Of a stretch of DNA of 64,000 nt, positions 28,261 to 37,172 are shown in pieces; position 1 is the stretch's first letter; every line of letters begins with the position of its first letter. Source of the DNA: Streptomyces sp. SS1-1 (GTDB lineage Bacteria; Actinomycetota; Actinomycetes; Streptomycetales; Streptomycetaceae). Both the position numbers and the translations under genes were made by a program. The notes under the pieces were generated by a model, which saw only the letters and a list, made by a program, of their open reading frames with translations, searched no databases and was not told the origin of the DNA. The DNA lies in contig NZ_WBXN01000004.1 in assembly GCF_008973465.1 (NCBI RefSeq), positions 6,054,501 through 6,118,500 on the forward strand, given 5' to 3'.

Positions 28261-29430
28261 ATGCGCTTCCGGCACCCCGACGGCTCCACCGTCCACCTCG
28301 CCTACTGCACCAACGTGCACCCGGCGGAGACCCTGGACGGCGTCCTCGCCCAGCTGCGCGACCACTGCGAACCGGTCCGCCGACGCCTCGGACGCGACCG
28401 CCTCGGCATCGGCCTGTGGCTCGCCAGGGACGCCGCCCGGGCCCTCGTCTCCGACCCGTCCGCGCTGCGCGGACTGCGCACCGAACTCGACCGGCGCGGC
28501 CTGGAGGTCGTCACCCTCAACGGCTTCCCCTACGAGGGCTTCGGCGCCGAGGAGGTCAAGTACCGCGTCTACAAGCCGGACTGGGCCGACCCCGAACGCC
28601 TGGAGCACACCACCGCCCTCGCCCGCGTCCTCGCCGGACTGCTGCCCGACGACGTCACCCGCGGCACCATCTCCACGCTGCCCCTGGCCTGGCGGACCGC
28701 CTACGACGACCGGCGCGCCGAGACTGCTCGCGCGGCCCTCGCCACCCTCGGGGAACGCCTCGACGCCCTCCAGGACCTCACCGGCAAGGACATCCGCATC
28801 GGCCTCGAACCCGAACCCGGCTGCGTCGTCGAGACCACCGGCGACGCCCTCGCCCCGCTCGCCGCCATCGGCCACCCCCGCATCGGTGTCTGCGTCGACA
28901 CCTGCCACCTCGCCACCTCCTTCGAAGACCCGCACACCGCCCTGGACGCCCTCACCACGGCCGGTGTCCCCGTCGTCAAGTCCCAGCTGTCCGCCGCGCT
29001 GCACGCGGAGGACCCGCACCTCCCCGAGGTCCGTGAAGCGCTCGCCGCCTTCGACGAACCCCGCTTCCTGCACCAGACCCGCGTCGCCACCGCCGCCGGA
29101 CTGCGCGGCACCGACGACCTCGGCGAGGCCCTCACCGGTGACGCCCTGCCCGACGCCTCGCCGTGGCGCGCCCACTTCCACGTACCGCTGCACGCCGCGC
29201 CGGCGGCGCCCCTCACCTCCACACTCCCCGTCCTGAAGTCCGTACTGACCCGGCTGGCCGGCGGACCGAAGCCGCTCACCCACCACCTCGAGGTCGAGAC
29301 GTACACCTGGCAGGCCCTGCCGCCCGAGCTGCGGCCGCGCGCCCGCAATCAGCTCGCCGACGGCATCGCCGCCGAACTCACCCTCGCCCGCGATCTGCTG
29401 ACCGACCTCGGCCTGAAGGAGCTGCCATGA
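28261..29430 (+). CDS. eboE: Metabolite traffic protein EboE (TIM barrel)
   Basis: This 389-residue xylose-isomerase-like protein has the EboE opening VHLAYCTNVHPAETLDGV, then VTLNGFPYEGFG, and metal-type residues in GLEPEPGCVVET, GVCVDTCHLATSF and VVKSQLSAAL. The C-terminal RAHFHVPLHAAP and HLEVETYTWQALPPEL are specific to this family. The EBO operon of cyanobacteria is needed to get the scytonemin monomer to the periplasm, which gave the family its name; the reaction is unknown. It lies between EboB and EboF, with its stop overlapping the EboF start. Confidence 0.88.
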   Translation: MRFRHPDGSTVHLAYCTNVHPAETLDGVLAQLRDHCEPVRRRLGRDRLGIGLWLARDAARALVSDPSALRGLRTELDRRGLEVVTLNGFPYEGFGAEEVKYRVYKPDWADPERLEHTTALARVLAGLLPDDVTRGTISTLPLAWRTAYDDRRAETARAALATLGERLDALQDLTGKDIRIGLEPEPGCVVETTGDALAPLAAIGHPRIGVCVDTCHLATSFEDPHTALDALTTAGVPVVKSQLSAALHAEDPHLPEVREALAAFDEPRFLHQTRVATAAGLRGTDDLGEALTGDALPDASPWRAHFHVPLHAAPAAPLTSTLPVLKSVLTRLAGGPKPLTHHLEVETYTWQALPPELRPRARNQLADGIAAELTLARDLLTDLGLKELP

Positions 29431-30857
29431 CCGAGCGACCCGCCCCGGCCACCCGGCCCGGCGATCCCTCCGGCGCCACCGGCCGCCCCACACCGCTCCT
29501 CGTCCTCGACGTCGTCGGCCTCACCCCCCGTCTCCTGCACCACATGCCTCACCTGAAGCGGCTCGCCCAGTCCGGCTCCCAGGCGCCGCTCGGCACCGTC
29601 CTGCCCGCCGTCACCTGCGCCGCCCAGTCCACCTTCCTCACCGGCACCCACCCGTCCGAGCACGGCATCGTCGGCAACGGCTGGTACTTCCGCGAGCTCG
29701 GCGACGTCCTGCTGTGGCGCCAGCACAACGGACTGGTCTCCGGCGACAAGCTGTGGGACGCCGCCCGCCGCGCACACCCCGGCTACACCGTCGCCAACAT
29801 CTGCTGGTGGTACGCCATGGGCGCCGACACCGACATCACCGTCACCCCCCGTCCCGTCTACTACGCGGATGGCCGTAAGGAACCCGACTGCTACACCCGG
29901 CCCCCCGCCCTGCACGACGAACTCACGGAGAAACTGGGCACCTTCCCGCTGTTCCACTTCTGGGGCCCCGGCGCCGACCTCGTGTCCAGCCGCTGGATCA
30001 TCGACGCCACCCGGCACGTCATGCGGACCCGCGACACCGACCTGACCCTGTGCTACCTCCCTCATCTCGACTACGACCTGCAGCGCTTCGGCCCCGACGA
30101 CCCGCGCTCCCTGAAGGCCGCCGCCGACCTGGACGCGGCCCTCGCCCCGCTCCTCGACGACGCCCGCGCCCAGGGCCGTACCGTCGTCGCGCTCTCCGAG
30201 TACGGCATCACCCGCGCCGACCGGCCCGTCGACATCAACCGGGCCCTGCGCCGCGCCGGACTGCTCGAGGTGCACACCCAGGACGGCATGGAGTACCTGG
30301 ACCCGATGGCGTCCCGGGCGTTCGCCGTCGCCGACCACCAGATCGCGCACGTCTACGTCCGCCGGCCCGAGGACCTCGAGGCGACCAGGGAAGCCCTCGA
30401 GGGCCTGCCCGGCATCGACCAGCTCCTCGACGACGAGGGCAAGAAGGCCCACCACCTCGACCACCCGCGCTCGGGCGAACTCGTCGCCGTCGCGGAGCCC
30501 GACGCCTGGTTCACGTACTACTACTGGCTCGACGACGACCGCGCGCCCGACTTCGCGCAGCTCGTCGAGATCCACCGCAAACCCGGCTACGACCCGGTCG
30601 AGCTCTTCATGGACCCCCTCGACCCCTACGTCAAGGTCAAGGCCGCGACCGCGCTCGCCCGCAAGAAACTCGGCATGCGCTACCGCATGGCGGTCGTGCC
30701 CCTGGACCCCTCACCTATTCGAGGCAGCCACGGCCGCCTCCCCGCGAGCGACGACGACGGTCCGCTCCTCATCTGCTCCACCCCCCGCGCTGTCGGTGAC
30801 CGCGTCGCGGCCACCGACGTCAAGCAACTCCTGCTCCGGCTCGCCGGACTCGGCTGA
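29427..30857 (+). CDS. eboF: Alkaline phosphatase / nucleotide pyrophosphatase family protein, EboF-like
   Basis: This 476-residue protein has an NPP-like phosphodiesterase fold. The nucleophile region is LPAVTCAAQSTFLTGTHPSEHGIVGNGW (split here as PAVTCAAQST and THPSEHGIVGN), with Thr as the nucleophile. Metal ligands follow in YLPHLDYDLQRFG (Asp, His), VVALSEYGI and AHHLDHPRSGELVAVAEPDAWF. There is no signal peptide, so it acts in the cytoplasm. It could remove phosphate or a phospho-alcohol from the cyclitol-type intermediate. It is the last of the tightly overlapped EBO genes; 115 bases then separate it from the Tat-exported isomerase. Confidence 0.87.
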   Translation: MTERPAPATRPGDPSGATGRPTPLLVLDVVGLTPRLLHHMPHLKRLAQSGSQAPLGTVLPAVTCAAQSTFLTGTHPSEHGIVGNGWYFRELGDVLLWRQHNGLVSGDKLWDAARRAHPGYTVANICWWYAMGADTDITVTPRPVYYADGRKEPDCYTRPPALHDELTEKLGTFPLFHFWGPGADLVSSRWIIDATRHVMRTRDTDLTLCYLPHLDYDLQRFGPDDPRSLKAAADLDAALAPLLDDARAQGRTVVALSEYGITRADRPVDINRALRRAGLLEVHTQDGMEYLDPMASRAFAVADHQIAHVYVRRPEDLEATREALEGLPGIDQLLDDEGKKAHHLDHPRSGELVAVAEPDAWFTYYYWLDDDRAPDFAQLVEIHRKPGYDPVELFMDPLDPYVKVKAATALARKKLGMRYRMAVVPLDPSPIRGSHGRLPASDDDGPLLICSTPRAVGDRVAATDVKQLLLRLAGLG

Positions 30858-30972
30858 CACCGCACCACGCACGGCCGCCGAAATCCGACTACCGAGAGTG
30901 AAACACACGGCACTGACAACGGCCGGTCCCGGCGCCATCGGCACCGGCCACGACCGAGAAGGCAGGGCACCC

Positions 30973-32184
30973 GTGACCCCGTACAACGACCCCAGCACCC
31001 CAGCCGTCCCGCTCGGCGACACCCCCGACGAGGCGCTGCGCCGCAGCCTCGGCGTGGGCCGGCGCCGCTTCCTGAGCACCTGCACCGCCGTGGCCGCCGG
31101 AGCGGTCGCCGCCCCCGTCCTCGGCGCCGCGCCGGCCCTCGCCCAGGGCAGAGACCACGGCCACGGACCAGGCCACGACCACGGCCACGATCACGGCCGT
31201 GGCCAGGTGCTCGTGCCGCCCCACAAGCGCGGCATCATCCTCTACACCGTCCGGGACGCCACGGCACGCGACCCGCTCGCCAGCGACCTGCCGTCCGGCT
31301 TCCGCGAGGTGTTCAAGCAGCTCGCCCGGCACGGCTACCGCCAGATCGAGTTCGCCGGTTACGGCCAGCACGCCAACGCCCCCGGCGGCGCGAACCTGGA
31401 GTCGGTCGAGGGCGCCCGGCTGCTGCGCCGCTGGCTCGACGAGTACGGACTGCGCGCCCAGGGCAACCACGGCTTCATCCCGTCGTCCTGGCCGCTGACC
31501 ACGGCCGACAAGGACACCTTCAAGAAGCACCTGGAGATCGCCAACATCCTCGGCATGGACCACATGGGCACCGGCGGCGACCCCACCGGCAGCTCCTACC
31601 GGGCCGACTGGGACGTGGCCGCCGACAAGTGGAACGCCCTCGGCGAGATAGCCCGCCGGGCGGGTATCAAGCTGTACACCCACAACCACGACAGCGCCTA
31701 CGGCTTCCTGCTCGACGGCGGCCCGCTGGACGACCAGGGCCGCCCGACCCGCAGCTCGGGCATCCGGAAGCTGGAGTACTTCCTCAAGATCACCGACCCG
31801 AAGGTGGTCTGGCTGGAGATGGACATCTTCTGGGCGCACGTCGCCCAGTACAAGTTCCACACCTACACCGCCCACGACGGCTCCACCCGCGAGAACGTCT
31901 TCGACCCGGCGGCCCTGGTCACCCGGTACAACAAGCGCTACCCGCTGTTCCACGCCAAGGACGGCGTCGTCGACACCACCAACGGCATGGGCTGGGACAT
32001 GGTGCCGTTCGGCACCGGCGACATCGACTACACGACGTTCTTCTCCCGGGTCGGGCTGAGCAACTACCGCAACCCGATGGTGGAGGACGACAACTCCCCG
32101 AGCGCCACCGACCCCGCGCAGTCGCTGCGCGAGGCCAAGATCAGCTACGACAACATGGCGGCCCTGCGCAAGCGGCACCGCTGA
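30973..32184 (+). CDS. Tat-exported sugar phosphate isomerase/epimerase-like protein with His-rich linker
   Basis: This 403-residue protein has a twin-arginine signal (GRRRFLSTCTAVAAGAVAAP, cut probably after APALA). A His/Gly/Asp-rich linker follows (HGHGPGHDHGHDHG), then a TIM barrel opening RGIILYTVRDATARDP. Expected metal residues lie in LYTHNHD, WLEMDIFWAHV and PLFHAKDGV. Tat export means it folds, perhaps with its metal, before secretion, and the linker may hold divalent metal. The GTG at 30973 is preceded by GAGAAGGCAGGG; earlier in-frame starts lack a site. It ends the plus-strand run. Confidence 0.9.
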   Translation: MTPYNDPSTPAVPLGDTPDEALRRSLGVGRRRFLSTCTAVAAGAVAAPVLGAAPALAQGRDHGHGPGHDHGHDHGRGQVLVPPHKRGIILYTVRDATARDPLASDLPSGFREVFKQLARHGYRQIEFAGYGQHANAPGGANLESVEGARLLRRWLDEYGLRAQGNHGFIPSSWPLTTADKDTFKKHLEIANILGMDHMGTGGDPTGSSYRADWDVAADKWNALGEIARRAGIKLYTHNHDSAYGFLLDGGPLDDQGRPTRSSGIRKLEYFLKITDPKVVWLEMDIFWAHVAQYKFHTYTAHDGSTRENVFDPAALVTRYNKRYPLFHAKDGVVDTTNGMGWDMVPFGTGDIDYTTFFSRVGLSNYRNPMVEDDNSPSATDPAQSLREAKISYDNMAALRKRHR

Positions 32185-32192
32185 CCCCTGCA

Positions 32193-32243
32193 CACGGACC
32201 GGGCGGCCCCTCCCGCACCATGGGAGGGGCCGCCCGGTCCGTG
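32193..32243. terminator. Strong bidirectional terminator
   Basis: A perfect 22-bp stem (32193-32214 with 32222-32243, starting CACGGACCGGGCGGCC) and 7-base loop lies between two convergent genes. It insulates the EBO-type block from the oxalate block. Confidence 0.88.
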
Positions 32244-32262
32244 CGCGCCGGTGCCGCCGAGG

Positions 32263-33642
32263 TCACCCCTCGCCGAGCGGGCGGGGGTTGGGCGTCACCT
32301 TCTTCGTCTTCGTCCGTCCCGGCGGGTGCAGGAACAGCGCGACCACTCCGGCGAAGAGCGAGATGCCGCCCGCCAGGCTGAACGCGCCGGTGTAGCCCCA
32401 CGCGGCGACGACCAGGGAGCCCATGCCCGCGCCCAGGCCGGAGACGAGCTTGGAGCTGTAGACCATGCCGTAGTTGGTGGCGTTGTTGTTCTCACCGAAG
32501 TAGTCCGCCGTCAGCGCCGCGAACATCGGGAAGATGGCGCCGCCGCCGAACCCCGAGATCGCGGAGAAGACCAGGAACAGCGGCAGGTTCTTGATCTCGG
32601 CCGACCAGATGATGCCGAACTGCGCGAGCCCCAGGATCGCGCACACGTACAGCAGGCACTGCTTGCGCCCGTACAGGTCGGAGAGCCATCCGATCACCCC
32701 GCGGCCGGTGCCGTTGACGATCGCCTTCAGCGACATCGCGGTCGCGACGATGCCGGCCGCGAAGCCCGCCTCCTCGCCGATGTCGACCTGGAAGGCTATG
32801 CCGAAGATGTTCACGCCGGAGGTGCAGGCCAGACAGAACCACATCAGCGCCACCCGGCCGGTCCTCCAGGCTTCCAGCGGGGAGTACTGCTTGACGGCCG
32901 GCGGGTTCTTCTCCAGCGAGCGCCGCGCGCGCGGGTCGTCCGGCGGGTTCAGCGGGTCCACGGAGGACGGCCACCAGTTCTTCGGCGGGTCCCGGAAGAA
33001 GAACCCGGCGACCGCCACCAGCGCGGCGAGGAAGAGGCCGGAGGAGACCAGCACCCAGCGGAAGTTGGAGCCGTCCATGTAGCCGTGGAAGATGAAGACG
33101 AACGGCACCGAGCCATAGGCGAAACCGCCGTTGACGAAACCGGTCTTGCCGCCCTTGCGCTCCGGATACCACTTGCCGACCATGTTGACGCAGGTCGCGT
33201 ACACCATGCCGGCGCCCATCCCGCTGAAGACGCCGAAGCCCAGGAAGGCCAGGGCGACATGCGGCGCGAAGGCCAGCGACAGATAGCCGAGCAGCGTGCC
33301 GGCCGACCCCAGCATCATCGCCCACCGCGCGGGCAGCTTGCCGTTCTCCCGCAGCCGCCCCGCCGGGAAGGCCACCGCGGCCTGACAGAACACCCAGGCG
33401 GTCATCATCCAGTAGATGCTGTTGCTGGACCATTGGTGGGCCTGGTGCAGGGTGTCCTCCGCGGACGCGAAGGCGTACTCGGCGGACGAGATGCCCATCA
33501 TGCCGACCCAGGGCAGAATCACCATCCACTTGCGTTTGCGGCCCATGATGTCGACGTCGGTCTCGCCGACACGGTAGACGCGTCCGTTCCTGTCGGTCAC
33601 CTCCCGATAGGTGGCGACCCGCGTAACGTCGGTAGTAGTCAC
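32263..33642 (-). CDS. OFA family MFS transporter, second copy (oxalate/formate type)
   Basis: This 459-residue 12-helix transporter belongs to the OFA clan but to a different branch from the copy at 7939. The N-terminal cytoplasmic part holds DIMGRKRKWMVILPWVGMMG; MVYATCVNMVGKWYPERKGGKTGFVNGG and SDLYGRKQCLLYV are family motifs. A hydrophilic middle loop (residues about 235-270, DPPKNWWPSSVDPLNPPD) is typical of this branch. The GTG at 33642 has AAGGGGTG upstream; an in-frame start at 33762 is unlikely. It is 121 bases after the acyl-CoA synthetase gene, probably the last gene of the oxalate operon. No small-subunit gene was seen next to it. Confidence 0.87.
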   Translation of the reverse strand: MTTTDVTRVATYREVTDRNGRVYRVGETDVDIMGRKRKWMVILPWVGMMGISSAEYAFASAEDTLHQAHQWSSNSIYWMMTAWVFCQAAVAFPAGRLRENGKLPARWAMMLGSAGTLLGYLSLAFAPHVALAFLGFGVFSGMGAGMVYATCVNMVGKWYPERKGGKTGFVNGGFAYGSVPFVFIFHGYMDGSNFRWVLVSSGLFLAALVAVAGFFFRDPPKNWWPSSVDPLNPPDDPRARRSLEKNPPAVKQYSPLEAWRTGRVALMWFCLACTSGVNIFGIAFQVDIGEEAGFAAGIVATAMSLKAIVNGTGRGVIGWLSDLYGRKQCLLYVCAILGLAQFGIIWSAEIKNLPLFLVFSAISGFGGGAIFPMFAALTADYFGENNNATNYGMVYSSKLVSGLGAGMGSLVVAAWGYTGAFSLAGGISLFAGVVALFLHPPGRTKTKKVTPNPRPLGEG

Positions 33643-33763
33643 GTTGTTTGCACCCCTTGCGTCGAAAGCTCTGGCCAGCGCCCCCTGTCCAATGCCTTTC
33701 GTGCGCGCGCGGGTCCCGGGGCCGGCCGACGCGCACCGTCGGCCGGCCCCCCGCCGTGTCACC

Positions 33764-35908
33764 TCATGAACCGCCCTCCAGGAGTCCCGCCGCCCGCGCC
33801 CAGCGGTACTTGGCGCCCAGGACGGCCACCGGCTTCTCCGTCGTGTACGGGTACGCCACGACCCCCCGCTCGAAGAGGTACTGGCAGGCCTCCTCGACCT
33901 CCACGTCGCCCGCGAGCGACGCGACGACGGGCTTCTCGATCCCCCGCTCGCGGAACTCGGCCACCACGCGCGCGGTGAGCTCCGCGAAGACCATCGGGGG
34001 AGTGACGATGGTGTGCCAGTAGCCGAGGACCAGCGCGTGGATGCGGGGGTCCTCCAGACCGAGCCGGATCGTCGCCTCGTACGTCGACGGCGGCTCGCCG
34101 CCCGTGATGTCCACCGGGTTGCCCGCCGCCCCGAAGGGCGGGATGAACCGGCGGAACGCCTCGTCCAGATCCGGCGGGATCTCCATCAGGGACAGGCCGT
34201 TGTCCGTCACCGCGTCCGACAGCAGCACCCCGCTGCCGCCCGCCCCCGTGACGATCACGACGTTGTCGCCCCGCGGAGTGGGCAGGACCGGCAACGCGCG
34301 CGCGTACTCCAGCATCTCGTTCAGCCCGGGAGCCCGGATGACACCGGCCTGCCGGAGGATGTCGTCGTACACGGCGTCGTCGCCCGCGAGGGCCCCGGTG
34401 TGCGACCCGGCGGCCTTCGCGCCGGCCGCCGTGCGCCCCGCCTTGAGGACCACGACGGGCTTCTTCGGCACGGTCGCCCGCGCGGCCTCGACGAACGCGC
34501 GCCCGTCCTTCAGGTCCTCCAGGTGCATCGCGATGCACTCCGTGCGCGGGTCCTCGCCGAACCAGGTCAGCAGGTCGTCCTCGTCCAGGTCCGACTTGTT
34601 GCCGAGGCCCACGATCGCCGACACGCCCGTCTTCGTGGTCCGCGCGAAGCCCAGGATGGCCATGCCGATCCCGCCGGACTGCGAGGTCAGCGCCACTCCG
34701 CCCTTGACGTCGTACGGCGTGCAGAACGTGGCGCACAGGTCCTGCCACGTCGAGTAGTAGCCGTAGATGTTGGGCCCGAGCAGCCGGATGCCGTGCCGCT
34801 CGGCGATCGCGACGATCTCCTCCTGGAGCGCGTGCTCACCGGTCTCCGCGAACCCGGAGGGGATCAGCACGGCGTTCGGGATGCCCTTGCGCCCCACCTC
34901 CTCCAGCGCCGACGCCACGAACTTCGCTGGGATGGCGAAGACCGCCACATCCACCTCACCGGGTACGTCCGTGACACTCTTGTACGCCTTGCGGCCCAGG
35001 ATGTCATCGGCCCGGGGGTTCACCGGATGGATGTCCCCGGCGAAGCCGCCGTCGACCAGGTTGCGCATCACCGAATTGCCGATCTTGCCCTGCTCGTTGG
35101 ACGCGCCGATGACGGCGACCGACGACGGCTGCATCAGCCGGCGCATCGAGGTGAGGATCTCCGCGCGCGTGTACCGCCTGCGCTCCTTGCGTGGCGCCGA
35201 GGAGAGGATCACCCGGATGTCAGCCGCCACCGCGGCCTCCGGGGTGGCGACGACCGGGTTGAGGTCGACCTCGGCGATCTCCGGGAAGTCGGCGACGAGT
35301 TGGCCGACCCGGCGGATCTGCTCGGCGATCGCCCACCGGTCCACCGCCGCCCCGCCGCGCACCCCGCGCAGGATCTCCGCGGAACGGATCGAGTCCAGCA
35401 TGGACAGCGCCTCGTCGGCGGTCACGGGCGCCAGCCGGAAGGTGACGTCCTTCAGCACCTCCACCAGGACCCCGCCCAGCCCGAACGCGACGACCTTCCC
35501 GAACGTCGGGTCGGTGACCGCGCCGACGATGACCTCCTGCCCCTTTGGCAGCAGCTCCTGCACCTGGACGCCCTCGATCCGGGCGTCCGCGTCGTACGCG
35601 CGCGCGTTGTCGACGATGCGGTGGAACGCCGCCCGGACGTCCGCCGCCCCCTCGACTCCGACGACCACCCCGCCGGCGTCGGTCTTGTGAAGGATGTCCG
35701 GGGAGACGATCTTCATCACCACCGGTCCGCCGAAACGCGCCGCGTACGCCACGGCCTCGTCGACGTCCCTGGCCAGCTCCTCGCCCGGTACGGCGATCCC
35801 GTACGCGTCGGCGATCACCTTGCCCTCGGGCGCGGTCAGCGCCGTACGGCCCTCCGCCCGCACCGCGTCGAGCAGCGTCCGCACCCTGATGACACGGTCC
35901 TCGGCCAT
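33764..35908 (-). CDS. NDP-forming acyl-CoA synthetase (fused beta-alpha)
   Basis: This protein of about 714 residues belongs to the acetate-CoA ligase (ADP-forming) family, with the ATP-grasp beta part first (residues about 10-225, VVMKIVSPDILHKTDAGGVVVGV) and the CoA-binding alpha part after (VAVIGASNEQGKIGNSVMRNL, NPRADDILGRKAYKS). The alpha part has LTSQSGGIGMA and GSHTGALAGDDA. It interconverts an acyl-CoA plus ADP and phosphate with the free acid plus ATP. In this operon (oxc-like, frc, this gene, OFA transporter) it could harvest ATP from formyl-CoA or activate oxalate. The frc stop is immediately before the start (TGAGTGATG); the GTG at 35911 is an alternative. Confidence 0.85.
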   Translation of the reverse strand: MAEDRVIRVRTLLDAVRAEGRTALTAPEGKVIADAYGIAVPGEELARDVDEAVAYAARFGGPVVMKIVSPDILHKTDAGGVVVGVEGAADVRAAFHRIVDNARAYDADARIEGVQVQELLPKGQEVIVGAVTDPTFGKVVAFGLGGVLVEVLKDVTFRLAPVTADEALSMLDSIRSAEILRGVRGGAAVDRWAIAEQIRRVGQLVADFPEIAEVDLNPVVATPEAAVAADIRVILSSAPRKERRRYTRAEILTSMRRLMQPSSVAVIGASNEQGKIGNSVMRNLVDGGFAGDIHPVNPRADDILGRKAYKSVTDVPGEVDVAVFAIPAKFVASALEEVGRKGIPNAVLIPSGFAETGEHALQEEIVAIAERHGIRLLGPNIYGYYSTWQDLCATFCTPYDVKGGVALTSQSGGIGMAILGFARTTKTGVSAIVGLGNKSDLDEDDLLTWFGEDPRTECIAMHLEDLKDGRAFVEAARATVPKKPVVVLKAGRTAAGAKAAGSHTGALAGDDAVYDDILRQAGVIRAPGLNEMLEYARALPVLPTPRGDNVVIVTGAGGSGVLLSDAVTDNGLSLMEIPPDLDEAFRRFIPPFGAAGNPVDITGGEPPSTYEATIRLGLEDPRIHALVLGYWHTIVTPPMVFAELTARVVAEFRERGIEKPVVASLAGDVEVEEACQYLFERGVVAYPYTTEKPVAVLGAKYRWARAAGLLEGGS

Positions 35909-35911
35909 CAC

Positions 35912-37162
35912 TCAGATCACCCCGTTCGACTTGAGCAGGCGCAGTTCCTCGTCACCGAGGCCGAGCTCGCCGACGTACACCTCTTCGTTGTGCTCGCCGA
36001 GCAGCGGTGAACTGGTCACCTCGACGGGGGAGTCCGACAGCTTCAGCGGGCTGCCGACCGTGGTGAACTCGCCGCGCTCGGGATGCGGCACGGTGACGAC
36101 CATCTCGTTGGCGACCAGCGACCGGTCCTCGATGATCTCCCTGGTCGACAGGATCGGCCCGCACGGGATGTTGTGCGCGTTCAGCCGCTCCAGCACCTCC
36201 CACTTGGGCAGCGTCGAGGACCACTCCTCGATCAGCTGGAACATCTTGCTCAGCTTGGGCAGCCGCGCCTCCGGCGTCGCCCACTCGGGGTCGTCGGCCA
36301 GCTCGGGCCGGCCGATGAGCTCACTGATCGGCCGCCAGCCGACCGGCTGCACGATGACGTACACGTAGTCGTTCGGGCCGCCCGGTGCGCACTTGACCGC
36401 CCAGCCCGGCTGGCCTCCGCCGGACGCGTTCCCGGACCGGGGAACCTCGTCGCCGAAGTCGTCGTTGGGATATTCGGGAAGCGGGCCATGGGCGAGCCGC
36501 TGCTGATCGCGCAGCTTCACCCGGCAGAGGTTGAGCACGGCGTGCTGCATCGCCACATTGACCCGCTGACCACGCCCGGTGGTCTCGCGCTGGAACAGGG
36601 CCGCGAGGATCCCCGCCACGGCGTGCACCCCCGTGCCCGAGTCCCCGATCTGGGCCCCCGTCGCCATCGGCGGCCCGTCCTCGAGGCCGGTGGTCGACAT
36701 CGACCCGCCCATGGCCTGCGCCACGACCTCGTACGCCTTGAAGTTGGTGTACGGGCCGTCGCCGAACCCCTTGATGGAGGCATAGACGATCCGAGGATTG
36801 ATCTCCTGGATGCGGTCCCAGGTGAACCCCATACGGTCGACCGCGCCCGGCCCGAAGTTCTCGACCATGACGTCGGAACGCCGGATCAGCTCGGTCAGGA
36901 TCTCCTTGCCGCGCTCGGTCTTGGTGTTGAGGGTGATGCTCCGCTTGTTGCAGTTGAGCATCGTGAAGTAGAGGGAGTCGACGTCCGGGAGGTCGCGCAG
37001 CTGCTTGCGCGTGATGTCACCGGTCGGCGCCTCCAGCTTGACGACGTCCGCGCCGAGCCAGGCGAGCAACTGGGTCGCGGACGGTCCCGACTGCACATGC
37101 GTCATGTCCAGGACGCGGACACCTTCGAGAGCCTTGGACGGAGTACCCGTCGTGCCGGTCAT
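35912..37162 (-). CDS. frc: Formyl-CoA transferase family protein (class III CoA transferase)
   Basis: This 416-residue enzyme moves CoA from formyl-CoA to oxalate. The catalytic Asp is in TGAQIGDSGTGVH (about residue 172), and the glycine-loop that shields the active site is in GNASGGGQPGWAVK. The opening VRVLDMTHVQSGPSATQLLAWLGADVVKLE and YASIKGFGDGPY match Frc. Length is close to the Oxalobacter enzyme. The ATG at 37162 has GAGGTGA five bases upstream, formed from the oxc stop region; the GTG at 37171 is possible. The flanking decarboxylase and OFA genes support oxalate as acceptor, though succinyl-CoA or acetyl-CoA may prime the cycle. Confidence 0.9.
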   Translation of the reverse strand: MTGTTGTPSKALEGVRVLDMTHVQSGPSATQLLAWLGADVVKLEAPTGDITRKQLRDLPDVDSLYFTMLNCNKRSITLNTKTERGKEILTELIRRSDVMVENFGPGAVDRMGFTWDRIQEINPRIVYASIKGFGDGPYTNFKAYEVVAQAMGGSMSTTGLEDGPPMATGAQIGDSGTGVHAVAGILAALFQRETTGRGQRVNVAMQHAVLNLCRVKLRDQQRLAHGPLPEYPNDDFGDEVPRSGNASGGGQPGWAVKCAPGGPNDYVYVIVQPVGWRPISELIGRPELADDPEWATPEARLPKLSKMFQLIEEWSSTLPKWEVLERLNAHNIPCGPILSTREIIEDRSLVANEMVVTVPHPERGEFTTVGSPLKLSDSPVEVTSSPLLGEHNEEVYVGELGLGDEELRLLKSNGVI

Positions 37163-37172
37163 ACGGGTCACC

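Noticed and set aside
33600..33760. Further copy of the GntR-type operator before the second OFA transporter
   Set aside because: The region has ATTGGACAGG and GTTGTTTGCACC but no convincing match to ATAYTGTNNACARTAT.
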